Shown here: positions 22,472 to 34,356 of the stretch, one piece after another | How the letters are laid out: every line of letters begins with the position of its first letter | How positions within the stretch are numbered: position 1 is the stretch's first letter | From: Daphnia carinata | Taxonomy: Eukaryota > Arthropoda > Branchiopoda > Diplostraca > Daphniidae | NCBI RefSeq assembly: GCF_022539665.2 | Contig: NC_081336.1 | Span: 3,612,221 to 3,676,220, forward strand | Length of the DNA stretch: 64,000 bases | Reading direction: 5' to 3' | The notes under the pieces: generated by a model | The model's input: only the letters and a program-made list of their open reading frames with translations | Told to the model about the DNA's origin: nothing | Databases searched by the model: none | Made by a program: the position numbers and the translations under genes

Positions 22472-24816
22472 TTACGGGAGCTCAGCCGTTCTCTTTAGAT
22501 CTTCCAAACTTTTAATTCTCTCCTCGTGTCCAGATTTTTTATTTTTTTTCTCGTGTTCGATCATCAAGTTAATATATGCGGGAGCGGATAGCGGAGATGC
22601 ACCATACAGTGCTATCTCATTTAAAGAATTTAAGCATTTTCTACTCTTATCCATCACTTCAATGATATCTGATTTCAGCTGCGCCGCCTCTCCTTGCAAG
22701 GCATTCTTTAGTTCTTCCACATTTAGAGTCTTTTCCTTTGCGTCATCGTACTTCTTGCGAAAGTCATGAAATGTGCGAGTTTCGTCTTCTTGAACGTATT
22801 CCCATTTAGTGGGTTCGTATGAGTGGTGTTTCCTGGCGCAGCGTCCAGGGCACATCTGGCACTTATCACCATATATTAAGGCGACCACTACAGCAGCACA
22901 GCACGCTGCACCCGCTACACCCGCTGCACCTGCTGCAACCGTTGTACCCACTGCACCCGCTGCAACCGCTGAAACCGCTACACCCACTCCAATGGCGGCT
23001 TTGGCAGCAAGACGCCTACGATTCTCATCATTTGCAATAAACTCAAAGAGACCTCTGCCAACTTTCATAGAAGTCCGCAAGGAAAACGCAGGAATAGCAA
23101 TTCCGGCACCTGCAGAGTCTTTTACTGGGGTCCAGAATGCAGGACAGGGCATCAATGAATTTGGGTAGCAAGGACAATGGCACGTTACTTTGCAATTAGT
23201 GCAATTCAATGCTTTCTCATTCGTTTTGAGCTCAATCTGTTTCTTCTTGGGTACTTTCACAGTGATTTCAAAGTCCTTATTAGCGTTAACGTAGTCTTTG
23301 TTCAAGGCGATTTTTTCCTCGATCTCCCGTAATTCTTCCATTTTCATGAGGTGCGCTTGGATGGTGGTTTTCAAGAACTGAATAGTGTTACGGTAGATTT
23401 CTCGGAACTCCAATACATCTTTTGTTAGTTTGAGCGATTTGATAGGCATTTCACATAGCTCGGTAAAAAACAATTGAAAATTTTTCATTGCGTCGTTCCA
23501 ATCGAGAGGAGAACGTTGATCACCTGGTATCTGATTCGAGACGTAGACTACCCCGTTGTTAAAACTTTGGTAACAGGGCTCCTTGTTGGAGTCCAATCGG
23601 CAAGGAAGATTAGCTATCTTAATAGCTGCTAAGACAGAAGGTTGCCTTCCATCCGCAAAAGTGACCAAGAAGCTAACGTTTTCTCCGATATCTTTACCAA
23701 AAATGGACAGTATCGAATTGAAGATGTACGTCTGAGAGCTCGTAAGGCGAGCCAGCGCAGACTGCACTACAAAGCCAACTGTGTCCAATGCCTACCATAA
23801 TAATGAAAAATAAATCAAAAGTGAAAGAATCATAAATAAAAATTTTGTAAATAATAACGAGACTATACTTGAATGCCATTTTCGTGTTCAAAGAATTGTT
23901 TGATGGCCGAAGTGATTTGTTTGTCACGCTCGATACCTTGGGTATCACCGAATCCAGGAGTGTCAACAATCGTCAGAGAAAAAGGAATGCGGAAACCATT
24001 TCTGTAATGGATGTCGTAAGCTGTAATCTCACTGGTCTGGCTAAAAGCCTGGTTCGTTGTTCCGTCTTCATCGATAAGCATAAAACGAAAAGGATCCTCC
24101 CATTGAACGTCCAGCACATAATTGACCATGGCATTGATCATGGTGGTCTTGCCTGAACCAGTGGCACCCATCAGAAGAATGGTTTTAAATGGCTTGCTTC
24201 CGAAAGTATCTGGCTCACCGAAGGAGAATCGCCTGATGATGGAAGACTCTCCGGAGAAAATTGATTCTTTCAACGGCAACTTGTACACAGACATGCCGTT
24301 AACGTTTTTCATACTGCTACATTCGTTTTTGATTTCTATTGGTAGTCTGGTCTGGTCAGTGTTTGATGCAGTTATGTGATCCAAATCATTCGTGTTGCTC
24401 ATTAATACTTGTGGATTGTCTAACTGTGTTGGTGATGCGCGTTCCGCTGCTGGAGTTGCGGATGGCAAAACTGATGCAACACCGAGCTCTGCTTTGAGCT
24501 TCCTGATCGCATTGGGTGGGACATGGCTCGTTAAGGCGTCTCCATTTTCCAATTCATCTTTGACATCGTCCACGTCCAGTAAGTTGTTGGCGACTAGTAT
24601 ATAACTAAAGGCGTCCAGTCTATGTTTTTTCAGAATTTCCATCAATTCAGGGAACAACAAGCGAACAGCTGAATCCTTGAGGAAGGGCAGAGCGCTGGAA
24701 ACAGCAGACGTCCCTTCCTTTACGATGTTAAAATAGATGTTGATTATTTCACTCATGTTGGCTTGCGAGTCTTTCATGAGGCGCTCTAGGCGCACAACTT
24801 CCTTATCTACGTCCAT
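22472..24816 (-). CDS. P-loop GTPase with Ala/Gly-rich insert, copy B' (late stop)
   Basis: Exons are 24816-23869 (316 codons) and 23791-22472, with a 77-bp intron (GTATAG...GTAG). The predicted product is 755 residues. The P-loop GATGSGKT, DTPGFGDT, TFADG, both Cys clusters and the coiled coil are all present and uninterrupted. The Ala/Gly insert has fewer 9-bp repeats than copy B. The same TAA near 22472 removes the last 15 residues, so that nonsense change is shared with copy B. Exon 2's first third is closer to the copy-A type than to copy B (FVVQSALARLTSS...NKEPCYQSFNNG), indicating mosaic ancestry. This could be functional if the last 15 residues are dispensable. Confidence 0.75.
22905..22992 (-). 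repeat. In-frame 9-bp coding minisatellite, short allele
   Basis: About eight to nine GCTGCACCC-like units, fewer than in the 7383 copy, encode an Ala/Gly/Val hydrophobic stretch between the Cys clusters. Confidence 0.8.
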
Positions 24817-26467
24817 TTTTCTTTTTTTTTGCCACCTTAAGCCAATCTGAAAATAGAAAAAATGCACAGCGTTACTTAATAATAAATAAATAACTTCGCT
24901 CTAACCGGCTTGATAGGTTACATCTCTTAGCCAAACCTTTATGTAATGTATATAGTAATTTTTAATCTACTTGTTTTACCTAACTCTTTCCTGTGATAAT
25001 CTCTAGTGGAAAATCGACAGACATTTTTCTATTGTAAATTCGTTTGCTTATGCACAAAACTTAACTATTATCGACTGTACATAGCCACATAATACTGCAT
25101 CATTCCTTGTGCTACCTAATCATAATACAGTTTCTGTATTGCAACAAAAAAAGAGGCTAGGGATCAATAAACATTGAATAATTATTCCTATTGACTGACC
25201 TGTTGAATACAGTGAAGAACTAATAAGGTTAGTTTGCAGGAACTTATATGGTCGCAATAGCAAGAACCATATTGCGAAGACACAATATGGAGTCAACGAG
25301 GAGTAAAGTCTAATGGTGATGACAATATTCAACGGGCACTGATATAGTTTCATGGGGTTATTTATCTTTGTGTTATCAAACGTTATCCAGGTCGTATTTG
25401 TGGGGCATTCGTGTCAGCGTACTGTACGTCAGTGTGTTTATATTGACTGTTATCCAGAGCAAGCAAACATTTCGAGATAAACTTTGGAGTTGATTATTAA
25501 AGTCGATCGAGCTCTTTTCACCATGTACCTTGTCAAAGTGCGACTGTAATAAAGGAGCGTAACGATACGTCCAGAGAAAAAAACTCGCGAATAAAAACTA
25601 AATAGGGCCCTATCTAATGATGTTACCAAAGCAAATATGCATAACTAGACTACATGGAGGTGTTGCTTGCGAATTTAAGAAAAGAATTCTTTTCAACATC
25701 GGGAAATGCAAATTGCCTCGTTGCTTCAAAAAGATATTGCGAAACGAAAGCATAAACTGGGAGGTGAGTAGGTAGCTGTTCAAAACAACGATAAAACTCA
25801 AAACGACTATAAGGAAAAAACAGCATATTTATAAAAAAAAAAAAACCTAAAAAACGATTTTGGAACTGTTCTCGTTACACCAAACGAGCCAACTGAGTTT
25901 CTAGAATATTTAAACTAAGGAATGGGCCGGAAACTAAAGGAAAACCGAAAGTCCCATAGATGCAATAGCTCACCGAGTTTGCTCTCTGTTGCGTGTTATA
26001 CTTATTTGCTTGTTACCTTGGAGTTTCCTGTTCTATAGTTTGGGCACGGCACCCATACACAATCGAATGAACTGCTAAGAATTAGTTAGCTATCGACATA
26101 ATCTGATTCATCAAATTAAACCCGCCATAAACAAGCGTGTAGGGATCCGTGACATAAACTAAAGGCAAAATAACTAAATTTCTAGTTGGTAGGGTACATA
26201 AAAAAGACAACACAGAGATTGCTTTTTACTGATGAATTTATTCAATCTTGTATTTAACCCCCTGTACCCATTTAAAAATCGATAACCGTTACAAAGTAAG
26301 ATAAAAATTACACTTCCGAATATTTAGCAAGCGCATTTGAAAGCCAAATTGCGGTGATAATTCATAAAATGATTACTTGAACTATAAAAATTAAAAAAAC
26401 TTTAATGGTTAACTGGAAAAGATATCTTCCTTGCTTCAATATTTCCTCGTAAGCTTGTATGTTCTAG
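24817..26467. other. Intergenic block between GTPase copies B' and E
   Basis: This contains the GTPase leader, then (25865-26014) the orphan cuticle upstream remnant, then the next gene's 3' flank. The arrangement is that of 5253-6949. I see no gene. Confidence 0.5.
25865..26014 (+). repeat. Orphan cuticle upstream remnant, third copy
   Basis: Contains GAGCCAACTGAGTTTCTAGA and ends at the TTGCTTGTT|ACCTTGG junction, as at 6452. Confidence 0.65.
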
Positions 26468-28823
26468 TTAGTTTTTGTACTGCTTGGCTAAATCACCGCC
26501 ATCCGTTACGTCTTTCGTGAGCTCAGCCGTTCTCTTTATATCTTCCAAACTTTTAATTCTCTCCTCGTGTCCAGATATTTCATTTTTTTTCTCGTCTTCG
26601 ATCATCAGGTTAATATATTCGGGAGCGGATAGCGGAGATGCACCACACAGTGCTATCTCCTTTAAATAATTTAAGCAGCTTCTACTCTTATCCATTATTT
26701 CAATGATATCTGATTTCAGCTGCGCCGCCTCTCCTTGCAAGGCATTCTTTAGTTCTTCCGCATTTAGAGTCTTTTCCATTGCGTCATCGTACTTCTTGCG
26801 AATTTCATGAAATGTGCGAGTTTCGTCTTCTTGAACGAATTCCCATTTAGTGAGTTCGTATGAGTGGTGTTCCTTGGCGCAGCGTTTAGGGCACATCTGG
26901 CACTCATTACCATACGTTAAGGCGGCCACTACAGCAACACCCGCTGCACCCGCTGCAGCCGCTGCAACCGCTGCAGTTGCTGCACCCGCACCACCCACTG
27001 CAGCCGCTGTACCCACTAAGGAATTGATAGCAATACGCCTTAAATTCTCATCCTTTGCAATGAACTCAAAGAGATCTCCGCTAAGTTTCTCAGCAATTCC
27101 GGCACTTGCATAGCCACTGGTTACCATGGTGACTTTTGTTAGTTCCCAGAATGCAGGAAAGGGCATCCATGAATTTGGGTAGCAACGACGACACGTTACT
27201 TTGCAAATAGTGCAATTCAATGCTTTCTCATTCGTTTTGAGCTCAATCTGTTTCTTCTTGCATACTTTAACAGTGATTTCAAAGTCCTTATTAGCGTTAA
27301 CATTTTCTTTGTTCAAGGCGATGATTTCCTCGATCTTTCGTAATTCTTCCATTTTCATGAGGTGCGCTTGGATGGTGGTTTGAAAGTCCTGCATAATGTT
27401 ACGGAAGTTTTCTAAGCTATTCAGTACTTTTTTTGTTAGTTCGAGCGATGTGATTGGCATTTTGGATAACTCAGCAAAAAACGATTGAAAATTTTGCATT
27501 GCGTCGTTCCAATCGAGAGGCGAACGTTGATCACCTGGTATCTGATTCGAGACATACATTGCACGGTTGTTAAAAACCTGGTGGCAAGGCTCCCCATTGG
27601 AGTCCAGTAGACAAGGAAGCTTAGCCTCCCTAATTACTGCTAAGACAGGAGGTTGCCCTCCATCAGCGAAAGTGGCCAAGAAGCGAACATTTTTTTCGAT
27701 GTCTTTGCCAAAAATGGACAATACCGTATTGAAGATATACGTCTGAGCGCTCGTAAGGCGAGCCAGCGAAGAGTGCACTACAAAGCCAACTGCGTCCAAT
27801 GCCTATAATAATAAAAAAATACAAATAAAAAATAAAAAAAAAACGTAAAAAAATATTTTGTAAATAACAATGACACAATACCTGAATGCCATTTTCGTGT
27901 TCAAAAAATTCTTTGATGGCCGAAGTGACTTCTTCGTCCCTCTCGATACGTCGAGTATCTCCGAATCCCGGAGTGTCAACAATCGTCAGTGAAAAAGGAA
28001 TGCGGAAACCATTTCTGTAATGGATGTCGTAAGCTGTAATCTCACTGGTCTGGCTAAAAGCCTGGTTCCTTGTTCCGTCTTCATCGATAAGCATAAAACG
28101 AAAAGGATCCTCCCATTGAACGTCCAGCACATAATTGATCATGGCATTGATCATGGTGGTCTTGCCTGAACCGGTGGCCCCCATCAAAAGAATGGTTTTG
28201 CATCCCTTGCTTCCGAAAGGATCTGGCTCACCGAAGGAGAACCGCTTGATGATCGAAGACGCTCCGGCGAAAGTTAATGATCGTTCCAACGGCAACTTGT
28301 ACACAGCCATGCCGTTAACGTTTTTCATACTGCTACATTCGTTTTTTATTTCTATTGGTAGTCTGATCTTGTCAGTGTTTGATGCAATTTTGGGATCCAA
28401 ATCATTCGTGTTGCTCATTAATACTTGTGGTTTTTCTAACTGTGTCGGTGGCGCGCGTTCCGCTGCTGGGGTTGCGGATGGCAAAACTGATGCAACACCT
28501 AGCTCTGCTTTGAGCTTCCTGATCGCATTGGGTGGGACATGGCCCGTTAAAGCGTCTCCATTTTCCAATTCCTCTTTGACATCGTCCACGTTCAGTAATT
28601 TGTTGGCGACTAGTATATAACTAAAGGCGTCCAGTTCATGTTTTTCCAGAATTTTCATCAATTCAGGGGACAACAAGTGAACAGCTGAATCCTTGAGCAA
28701 GGGCATAGCACTGGACACAGCAGACGTTCCTTCCTTTACTATGATGAAATAGATGTGGATTATTTCACTCCTGTTGGCTTTCGGGTCATTCATGAGGCCC
28801 TCTAGGCGCTGAACTACGTCCAT
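26468..28823 (-). CDS. Intact P-loop GTPase (AIG1/septin-like), copy E
   Basis: This is the only single-domain copy with no visible lesion. Exon 1 is 28823-27882 (314 codons, MDVVQRLEGLM start), the intron is 79 bp (GTATTG...ATAG) and exon 2 is 27802-26468, giving 758 residues. Positions: helical N-terminal region about 1-110, variable linker to about 180, P-loop GATGSGKT at 215-222, switch DTPGFGDT at 283-290, TFAD at 358-361 in the G4 position, and first Cys cluster near 510. An Ala/Gly/Val insert follows, then the second Cys cluster (CxxCPKRC) near 614 and a charged coiled coil to the end (GGDLAKQYKN). GTP binding and hydrolysis follow from the motifs; the cellular role is unknown. It lies head to head with the cuticle gene at 35091, separated by a retrotransposon. 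Confidence 0.85.
26942..27018 (-). repeat. In-frame 9-bp coding minisatellite in copy E
   Basis: Eight or so units (GCTGCACCC, GCTGCAGCC, GCTGCAACC as read on +) encode Ala/Gly/Val residues before the second Cys cluster. Confidence 0.75.
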
Positions 28824-29829
28824 TTTTCTTTTTTTGTGTCACCTTAAGCCAACCTGAAAATAGCCAAAAATGCACAGCGTAACTTAATAATGAGTAAAAA
28901 ACTTCGCTCTAACCGGCTTGATAGGTTACATCTCTTAGCCAAACCTTTATGTAATGTATATAGTAATTTTTAACCAACTTGTTTTACCTAACTCTTTCCT
29001 GTGATAATCTCTAGGGGAAAATCGGCAGACGTTTTTCTATTGCAAATTCGTTTGCTTATGCACAAAACTTAACTATTATCTATTGTACATAGCCACATAA
29101 TACTGCATCATTCCTTGTGCTACCTAATCATAATACAGTTTCTGTATTGCAACAAAAAAAGAGGCTAGGGATCAATAAACATTGAATAATTATTCCTATT
29201 GACTGACCTGTTGAATACGGTGAAGATCTAATAAGGTTAGTTTGCAGGAGCTTATATAGTCACAATAGCAAGAACCATATAGCGCAGACACAATATGGAG
29301 TCAACGAGGAGTAAAGTCTAATGGTGATGACAATATTCAACGGACACTGATATAATTTGATGGGGTTACTTATCTTTGTGTTATCGAACGCTATCCAGTC
29401 GTATTCGCGGGGCATACGCGTCAGCGTACTGTACGCCAGTGAGTTTATATCAACTATTTTTCAGAGCAAGCAAACATTTGTAGATAAACTTTGTTAGATA
29501 AAATAAATAGTTAGATAAAACAAATTCGATCAAGTTCTTTTCACCATGTACAGTATCTGGGTTGGACTGAAACCACGGAGCGTAATAATAAATCCGGAGA
29601 GAAAAACTAGCGAATAAAAACTATATAGGGCCCTATATAATGTTGTAACCTATGAAGGCACAAGTGGACTACATGGGTTTGTGGTTTCACAATTTTCGCA
29701 AATTGTCTCAGTTGCTTCAATCACATATTGTAAGACAAAAGCATAAACTAGGTTGGGAGCAGCTGTTCAAATAAAATAACGATAACAATCATCGCGATTA
29801 TAGGGAGAAACAACATATTTTTCAAAAAT
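28824..29829. other. Upstream region of GTPase copy E
   Basis: This is the common GTPase leader (compare 9322 and 41042), without a gene. After 29450 it resembles the 41650-42030 copy more closely than the 5253-type copies. It ends at the target-site repeat of the LTR element. Confidence 0.5.
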
Positions 29830-29834
29830 CTAAC
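29830..29834. repeat. Target-site duplication, left (CTAAC)
   Basis: CTAAC directly precedes the left LTR and is repeated after the right LTR. The uninterrupted paralogue at 42033 has it once. Confidence 0.9.
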
Positions 29835-29930
29835 TGTTATAGCCTTGAAGTGTCTTGGTCAACTGTCCTTGTATTCTTAGTTCCTCTCTCTGCTCAGCTC
29901 CCCTACCGGGTGTGTGAGCACACTACAACA
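29835..29930 (-). repeat. 3' LTR of the gypsy element (96 bp)
   Basis: It starts TG and ends CA and matches 34357-34452 base for base by eye. At 96 bp it is very short for a gypsy LTR. Because the element is on the minus strand, this left copy is the 3' LTR. Confidence 0.92.
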
Positions 29931-29943
29931 TCTCCCTTTTTCA
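29931..29943 (-). other. Polypurine tract
   Basis: On the minus strand the bases just before the 3' LTR read GAAAAAGGGAGA, the expected purine-rich primer for plus-strand DNA synthesis. Confidence 0.75.
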
Positions 29944-30100
29944 CATCCACAATGCGACAACACAGACGAGAGTAACAATGAGAAACGAATTGACATAAAC
30001 GAGGCAGCACTACGACAATGAACATGATAACACTGACAACGAGTTAGACTGGCGACCGGAACAGGAGAGCGAGAGAGAGATAGGTTAATATGCATTGGAC

Positions 30101-33100
30101 TCAGTTTTGTTTAGAATATACTTTTCCCGACCGAGTTTGAAACTGTACCAGCCTCTGCTGCCGACCAGCTGGTTCTACGGCCTGTTGAGCGTTGTTGTTG
30201 TTGGGGCTGACGGTCGGTGTTACCTGGTTGGCCAGCTTAGGTTCTCGTTGGCGGGGCTCCTCGGCGACCACTCGACCAGCGGGCCCTTGTGGTGTTAGAA
30301 CTCGGCGTTTAGGAACGTCCAACAGATCTCGCCAAGGGGAGCTGACTTGCTGACCAGGACGGTCGGCTATGCGGCGTACTACTGGTGGCAACTTGTCGAC
30401 GTTAATTGCGCTCCTGTTGCGCCTGAAGGAACGTCCATCACTCGTTTTGACCAGGTATGAGTTTGGCTCTGGGCAGACTTCCGTTACCACGCCTCTTAGC
30501 CAGATACCTGAGACTAGTACTCGCACGTACTGGCCTACACGCAGTGATGAACACCGAATATCTGGGACATACCTATGGAAGAACGACGCTTCCGCTTGCT
30601 TTTTCTGCAGCTGCTGAACCACTCTGGTTGCTGGGACTGCTGCCGGTTGAAGTTTGGGCCGTAAGAACGGCAGAGCACCGCGCAAATTTCGGCTTTGCAA
30701 CAGCACCGCTGGCGACGGAAGGGACTCTGACAGTGGAGTTGAGCGAATTGCCGCCAAAGCTTCAGACAGCGTTCTCTCTTCTTGAAGCATCTTCAGAAGT
30801 GTCCTTTTGACAGTTTGGATATGACGTTCCGGCAGGCCATTGGAGCGGGGGTACTCTGGACTCGACGTTACGAGGCGGCAGTTATGTCGAGCGCAAAATG
30901 CCCTCATCTCAGCGTTTGCGAAGTGGGTCCCATTGTCTGTTTTGATGACTTCTGGTGACCCAAAATCGGCGAATATTCTGTCAAGCTCCATAACTGTTGC
31001 CGCCGCTGACAGATCTTTTACCTGAGCTGCACACGGCCACTTGCTGTAGGCATCTACCGTCAACAAATATGACCGTCCCTGGAACTTGAAGATATCAGCC
31101 GATACGAACTGAAATGGGTATACAGGCAGTTCTACGGGGTATAGCGGCTGTGACGGGTTGCGGGTTCGATTTGACTGACAGATGTTGCAGCTCGCTACGA
31201 CATTTTTGACTTGATCCTCACATCCCGGCCAATAAATCGCCGATCTGGCTCTCAACACACACTTAGTTTCGCCGAAATGGCCACTGTGAATGCCTTTTAG
31301 CACCTCCTGCCGTAGTGACGTGGGAACTATTAAGCGCTCTTTATACAGGAGCAACCCGTCCACCTCAGCAATATCATGTTTCACTGTCCAGTAAGGTTTT
31401 GCAGGAACCGGGCATTGGCTTTTATGGTCTGGCCATCCTTTTAAGGTTAGTTTCTTTACTAGCTGTAACGTTGGGTCCTCCGCCGTTGCTTCTGCGTATC
31501 GAGCGCGTGTGTCAGCTGCCGGGGCTATCTGATGTAACACGAAGAACACTTGTTCTTCACACAATTGGGTGACATCATCTTGATACTGATTGGGCACAGG
31601 GGCCCTGCTTAGGGCATCAGCAACGAACAACTCTTTTCCCGGCTTATACCGGAGGCTAAAATCGAACCGCTGGAGTTGTAGTCTCATGCGCTGTATTCTG
31701 GGAGAACTGGCGGCTATTGGCTTTTCCAACAGACCAATTAACGGGTTGTGGTCCGTTTCCACTACTACGGGCTGTCCAAACACGTACTGCCGAAAGCGCA
31801 TAAGCCCAAACTGGACCGCCAACAGCTCCTTTTCAATTTGAAAATATCTCTTTTGTGTAGGCGTAAGAGAGGTGGACGCGTATGCTACCGGTTGGCCATC
31901 CTGCAACAATACAGCCCCGATTCCTATAGACGAGGCGTCAGCTGAGACCACCACTGGCTTCGACGGGTCGAACAGACGTAACACTGGAAGCGTGGTCACC
32001 GCAGTCTTAATCTTCTTCATGACCGCCTTCTGTGGCTCTTCCCAAGTCCAGGCTGTGTCATCTTTTAACAGATCCCTAAGCGGACGGGTGAGGCTAGCAA
32101 GGTTCTGACAAAACTTGTCGAGATAAGTAACCATACCCAGCAGGCGGACGAGGCCCTTTTTGTCTTCGGGCTCCGGCATGTTTACGATAGCTTTAACTTT
32201 TTCTGGGTCCACTTTTAGTGCCCCTTCCGTTATTACGTGTCCTAGCCAGGGGAGTTCTTTTTCGAAGAACCGGCACTTTGACAGTTGCAGCTTTAGGTTA
32301 TGCTTTCTGCAGCGAACGAGCACTTGTCTAAGGTTAACTTCCACTTCTTGGAGTGTTTCTCCTACTACCAGAAAATCGTCGAAATAAATAAGCGCACCCT
32401 TCAAATCACCAAACAAACTAGCCATTGTTTCTATATAAACTTCTGGTGCAGACTTGATTCCGAAAGGCATTCTGAGGAACCTGTACCGGCCCCTTGGTGT
32501 TGCCATGGTGCAGAGGTAAGACGCTTCTTCTGTTAGCGGTATTTGATAGAAACCCGACGCCGCATCAAGACTACAGAAGTACTTGGCGTTTCCGATTTTC
32601 GCAAAGAGCTGTTCGGCTGTGGGCACCGTGAAGTGTTGTCTTTGGATCGCTTTGTTGAGGGCAGACGGATCCAAGCACACCCGGACGTCTCCATTTGGCT
32701 TTCCGACAACCACCATTCTGCTTACCCACTCAGTCGGCTCCGTAACAGGTGTAATTATGTGATTTTTGACCATCTCGTCAAGCTTGTTGAACACTGTCTT
32801 CTCTAACTTGAACGGCAGGCGGCTTGCTGCAGAGACTGTTGGCTGGATCCTACCTTCTCCCGTGATGAGCTTGATGTCGTGCGCTACTGGCAGCCTTCCC
32901 AACTGGTTACTAAAAACGTCACTAAACTCAAACACTATTGTAGGACACTTATCAACAGGCAACGGCTTTATCACATGCACTCTGTGGATGAGGTTCAGCC
33001 GCTCGCATGTGCGAAGTCCCAGTATGGCAGGCTGTCCCGGCTCATCCACCACTACGAAGCTTACTTTGTTAACCTTGTTCTTGTGGCAAATTTCCGTGCA

Positions 33101-34237
33101 GTAGACCCCAACAACCGACAAATATCCACCCTTTGCTCCGTAACTTCGAACTTTTGGCCCCGGCTGAAGACGGCGAAGGCTTCGAGGGACACACTTGAAC
33201 AGCTCATACGGCAGGAGGTCGCAACTGGCTCCAGAGTCAAGTTTGAACTTAACCATCACGCCATCTACTGAAATGTTTTCAAACCACTCTTTATCACTCC
33301 CATTCGTTTCCAGCGCTTGAACTACGTAGTCTTCATCAAAATTGAAACCGGTCTCAAAACGTTGAGGAAGATAGTCATACTCATCGTCAACAGTGTGTAC
33401 TCTTCCATCACGTGGTGGATATCTGGACGGGCGAGGGTGGGCTGATTCGCGCCGATCGCAGTTTGGTGGACGCCGGTTGCTGCTGCAACAACTTGCGTAA
33501 TGTCCCACTGAACCGCACTGGAAACAGGTGACATTGACGGCACGACAATTATTATGACCGTGCTGGCGCCCGCAGTTGGGACACTGTGCTTTTTTATTTT
33601 CATCTTTTTGGCCACTTGTGCCTGAACGGTTCTCTTGCCTGCGGGCTTTTCTATGATCCAAACTATGTGTCTTCTCAGCCTCAGTACTTTGAGCCTCGAT
33701 TTGGGACAATTGAGACTTGGATGACTCACAAGCTCTTGTAATTTCAGTCGCTTTTTCCAAGGTCAGGTCTTTCTCGAACAACAACTTTTCGCGGACTTTA
33801 CCGTCAGCCACACCAAGCACTATTTGATCACGTAAGATTGCAGAGGAGGCGTCTCCATAATTACAGTTTTTTATTAATGCTCGCAGGTCAACCAGCCAAG
33901 TGTCGAACGACTCTCCCTGTTGTTGATGACGACGCAAAAACTTGAAACGTTCGAATACCTCACTGCGGCGTGGTTCAAAATAACCGTCAAACTTGTTTAG
34001 CACCGGCTCAATTTTCTTAGAATCTCCCTCTGTTGCGAACGTAAACGTGTCGTACACTTTGAGACCCTCAATGCCAAGAAGCGTGAGAAGGACACCAACC
34101 AATACCTCTTCGTCATCTTCTTCTTTTCTTGTGGCTATCAAAAACCACTGGAACTGTCGACGCCACACTGCCCACTGTGTGGCCAAATCACTAGCCGAAA
34201 ACGAAAACGGCTCTGGGGCTTTGAGTGAGGAAGCCAT
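30101..34237 (-). CDS. Gag-Pol polyprotein of the Ty3/gypsy element
   Basis: A single 1,378-residue frame begins MASSLKAPEP at 34237. Visible in order are: a gag-like region; a CCHC zinc knuckle near residue 238 (CFQCGSVGHYASC) with a second Cys/His cluster just before it; an aspartic protease motif DSGA near 334; reverse transcriptase with FDDF near 620; RNase H (SADASSIGIGAVL); an integrase zinc finger with paired His and CNIC; and the integrase core with TDNGT near 1101. The order RT, RNase H, integrase and the YFDDF motif place it in Ty3/gypsy rather than Copia. Gag and pol share one frame, so no frameshift signal is needed. No envelope-like frame is present. Apparently competent for its own transposition. 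Confidence 0.93.
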   Translation of the reverse strand: MASSLKAPEPFSFSASDLATQWAVWRRQFQWFLIATRKEEDDEEVLVGVLLTLLGIEGLKVYDTFTFATEGDSKKIEPVLNKFDGYFEPRRSEVFERFKFLRRHQQQGESFDTWLVDLRALIKNCNYGDASSAILRDQIVLGVADGKVREKLLFEKDLTLEKATEITRACESSKSQLSQIEAQSTEAEKTHSLDHRKARRQENRSGTSGQKDENKKAQCPNCGRQHGHNNCRAVNVTCFQCGSVGHYASCCSSNRRPPNCDRRESAHPRPSRYPPRDGRVHTVDDEYDYLPQRFETGFNFDEDYVVQALETNGSDKEWFENISVDGVMVKFKLDSGASCDLLPYELFKCVPRSLRRLQPGPKVRSYGAKGGYLSVVGVYCTEICHKNKVNKVSFVVVDEPGQPAILGLRTCERLNLIHRVHVIKPLPVDKCPTIVFEFSDVFSNQLGRLPVAHDIKLITGEGRIQPTVSAASRLPFKLEKTVFNKLDEMVKNHIITPVTEPTEWVSRMVVVGKPNGDVRVCLDPSALNKAIQRQHFTVPTAEQLFAKIGNAKYFCSLDAASGFYQIPLTEEASYLCTMATPRGRYRFLRMPFGIKSAPEVYIETMASLFGDLKGALIYFDDFLVVGETLQEVEVNLRQVLVRCRKHNLKLQLSKCRFFEKELPWLGHVITEGALKVDPEKVKAIVNMPEPEDKKGLVRLLGMVTYLDKFCQNLASLTRPLRDLLKDDTAWTWEEPQKAVMKKIKTAVTTLPVLRLFDPSKPVVVSADASSIGIGAVLLQDGQPVAYASTSLTPTQKRYFQIEKELLAVQFGLMRFRQYVFGQPVVVETDHNPLIGLLEKPIAASSPRIQRMRLQLQRFDFSLRYKPGKELFVADALSRAPVPNQYQDDVTQLCEEQVFFVLHQIAPAADTRARYAEATAEDPTLQLVKKLTLKGWPDHKSQCPVPAKPYWTVKHDIAEVDGLLLYKERLIVPTSLRQEVLKGIHSGHFGETKCVLRARSAIYWPGCEDQVKNVVASCNICQSNRTRNPSQPLYPVELPVYPFQFVSADIFKFQGRSYLLTVDAYSKWPCAAQVKDLSAAATVMELDRIFADFGSPEVIKTDNGTHFANAEMRAFCARHNCRLVTSSPEYPRSNGLPERHIQTVKRTLLKMLQEERTLSEALAAIRSTPLSESLPSPAVLLQSRNLRGALPFLRPKLQPAAVPATRVVQQLQKKQAEASFFHRYVPDIRCSSLRVGQYVRVLVSGIWLRGVVTEVCPEPNSYLVKTSDGRSFRRNRSAINVDKLPPVVRRIADRPGQQVSSPWRDLLDVPKRRVLTPQGPAGRVVAEEPRQREPKLANQVTPTVSPNNNNAQQAVEPAGRQQRLVQFQTRSGKVYSKQN

Positions 34238-34258
34238 GACGAGAGAAAGCAGAAAAAC

Positions 34259-34282
34259 TTTTTTTTTTTTTTTTTTTTTTTT
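34259..34282. repeat. Homopolymer run in the element's leader
   Basis: A run of more than 20 T (A on the element strand) lies between the primer site and the gag start. Its length is prone to sequencing error. Confidence 0.8.
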
Positions 34283-34338
34283 TCTTTGGAGGCAGCGTGG
34301 TTCACACGTGGTCTCTTTGTTTCAAAAGGCGGGAGACG

Positions 34339-34356
34339 ATCCCACTTCTGACACCA
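34339..34356 (-). other. Primer binding site complementary to tRNA-Leu
   Basis: Directly inside the 5' LTR the minus strand reads TGGTGTCAGAAGTGGGAT. This is complementary to a CCA end plus the CCCACTTCTGACA 3' end typical of an animal leucine tRNA, as recalled. It sets the direction of the element. Confidence 0.8.

Larger units (their letters stand above)
16998..25870. repeat. Segmental duplication, right copy
   Basis: This is the right-hand partner of 1479-10407. The junction lies within the first exon of the double-domain GTPase pseudogene, where AGAGCTTG runs directly into ATTTCGGCTAGA. Beyond about 25870 the right copy continues into a further array unit, while the left copy jumps to a different exon. 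Confidence 0.9.

Noticed and set aside
30101-34237. Classing the element as an endogenous retrovirus
   Set aside because: No envelope-like frame follows pol. The single gag-pol frame and motif order fit a Ty3/gypsy retrotransposon.
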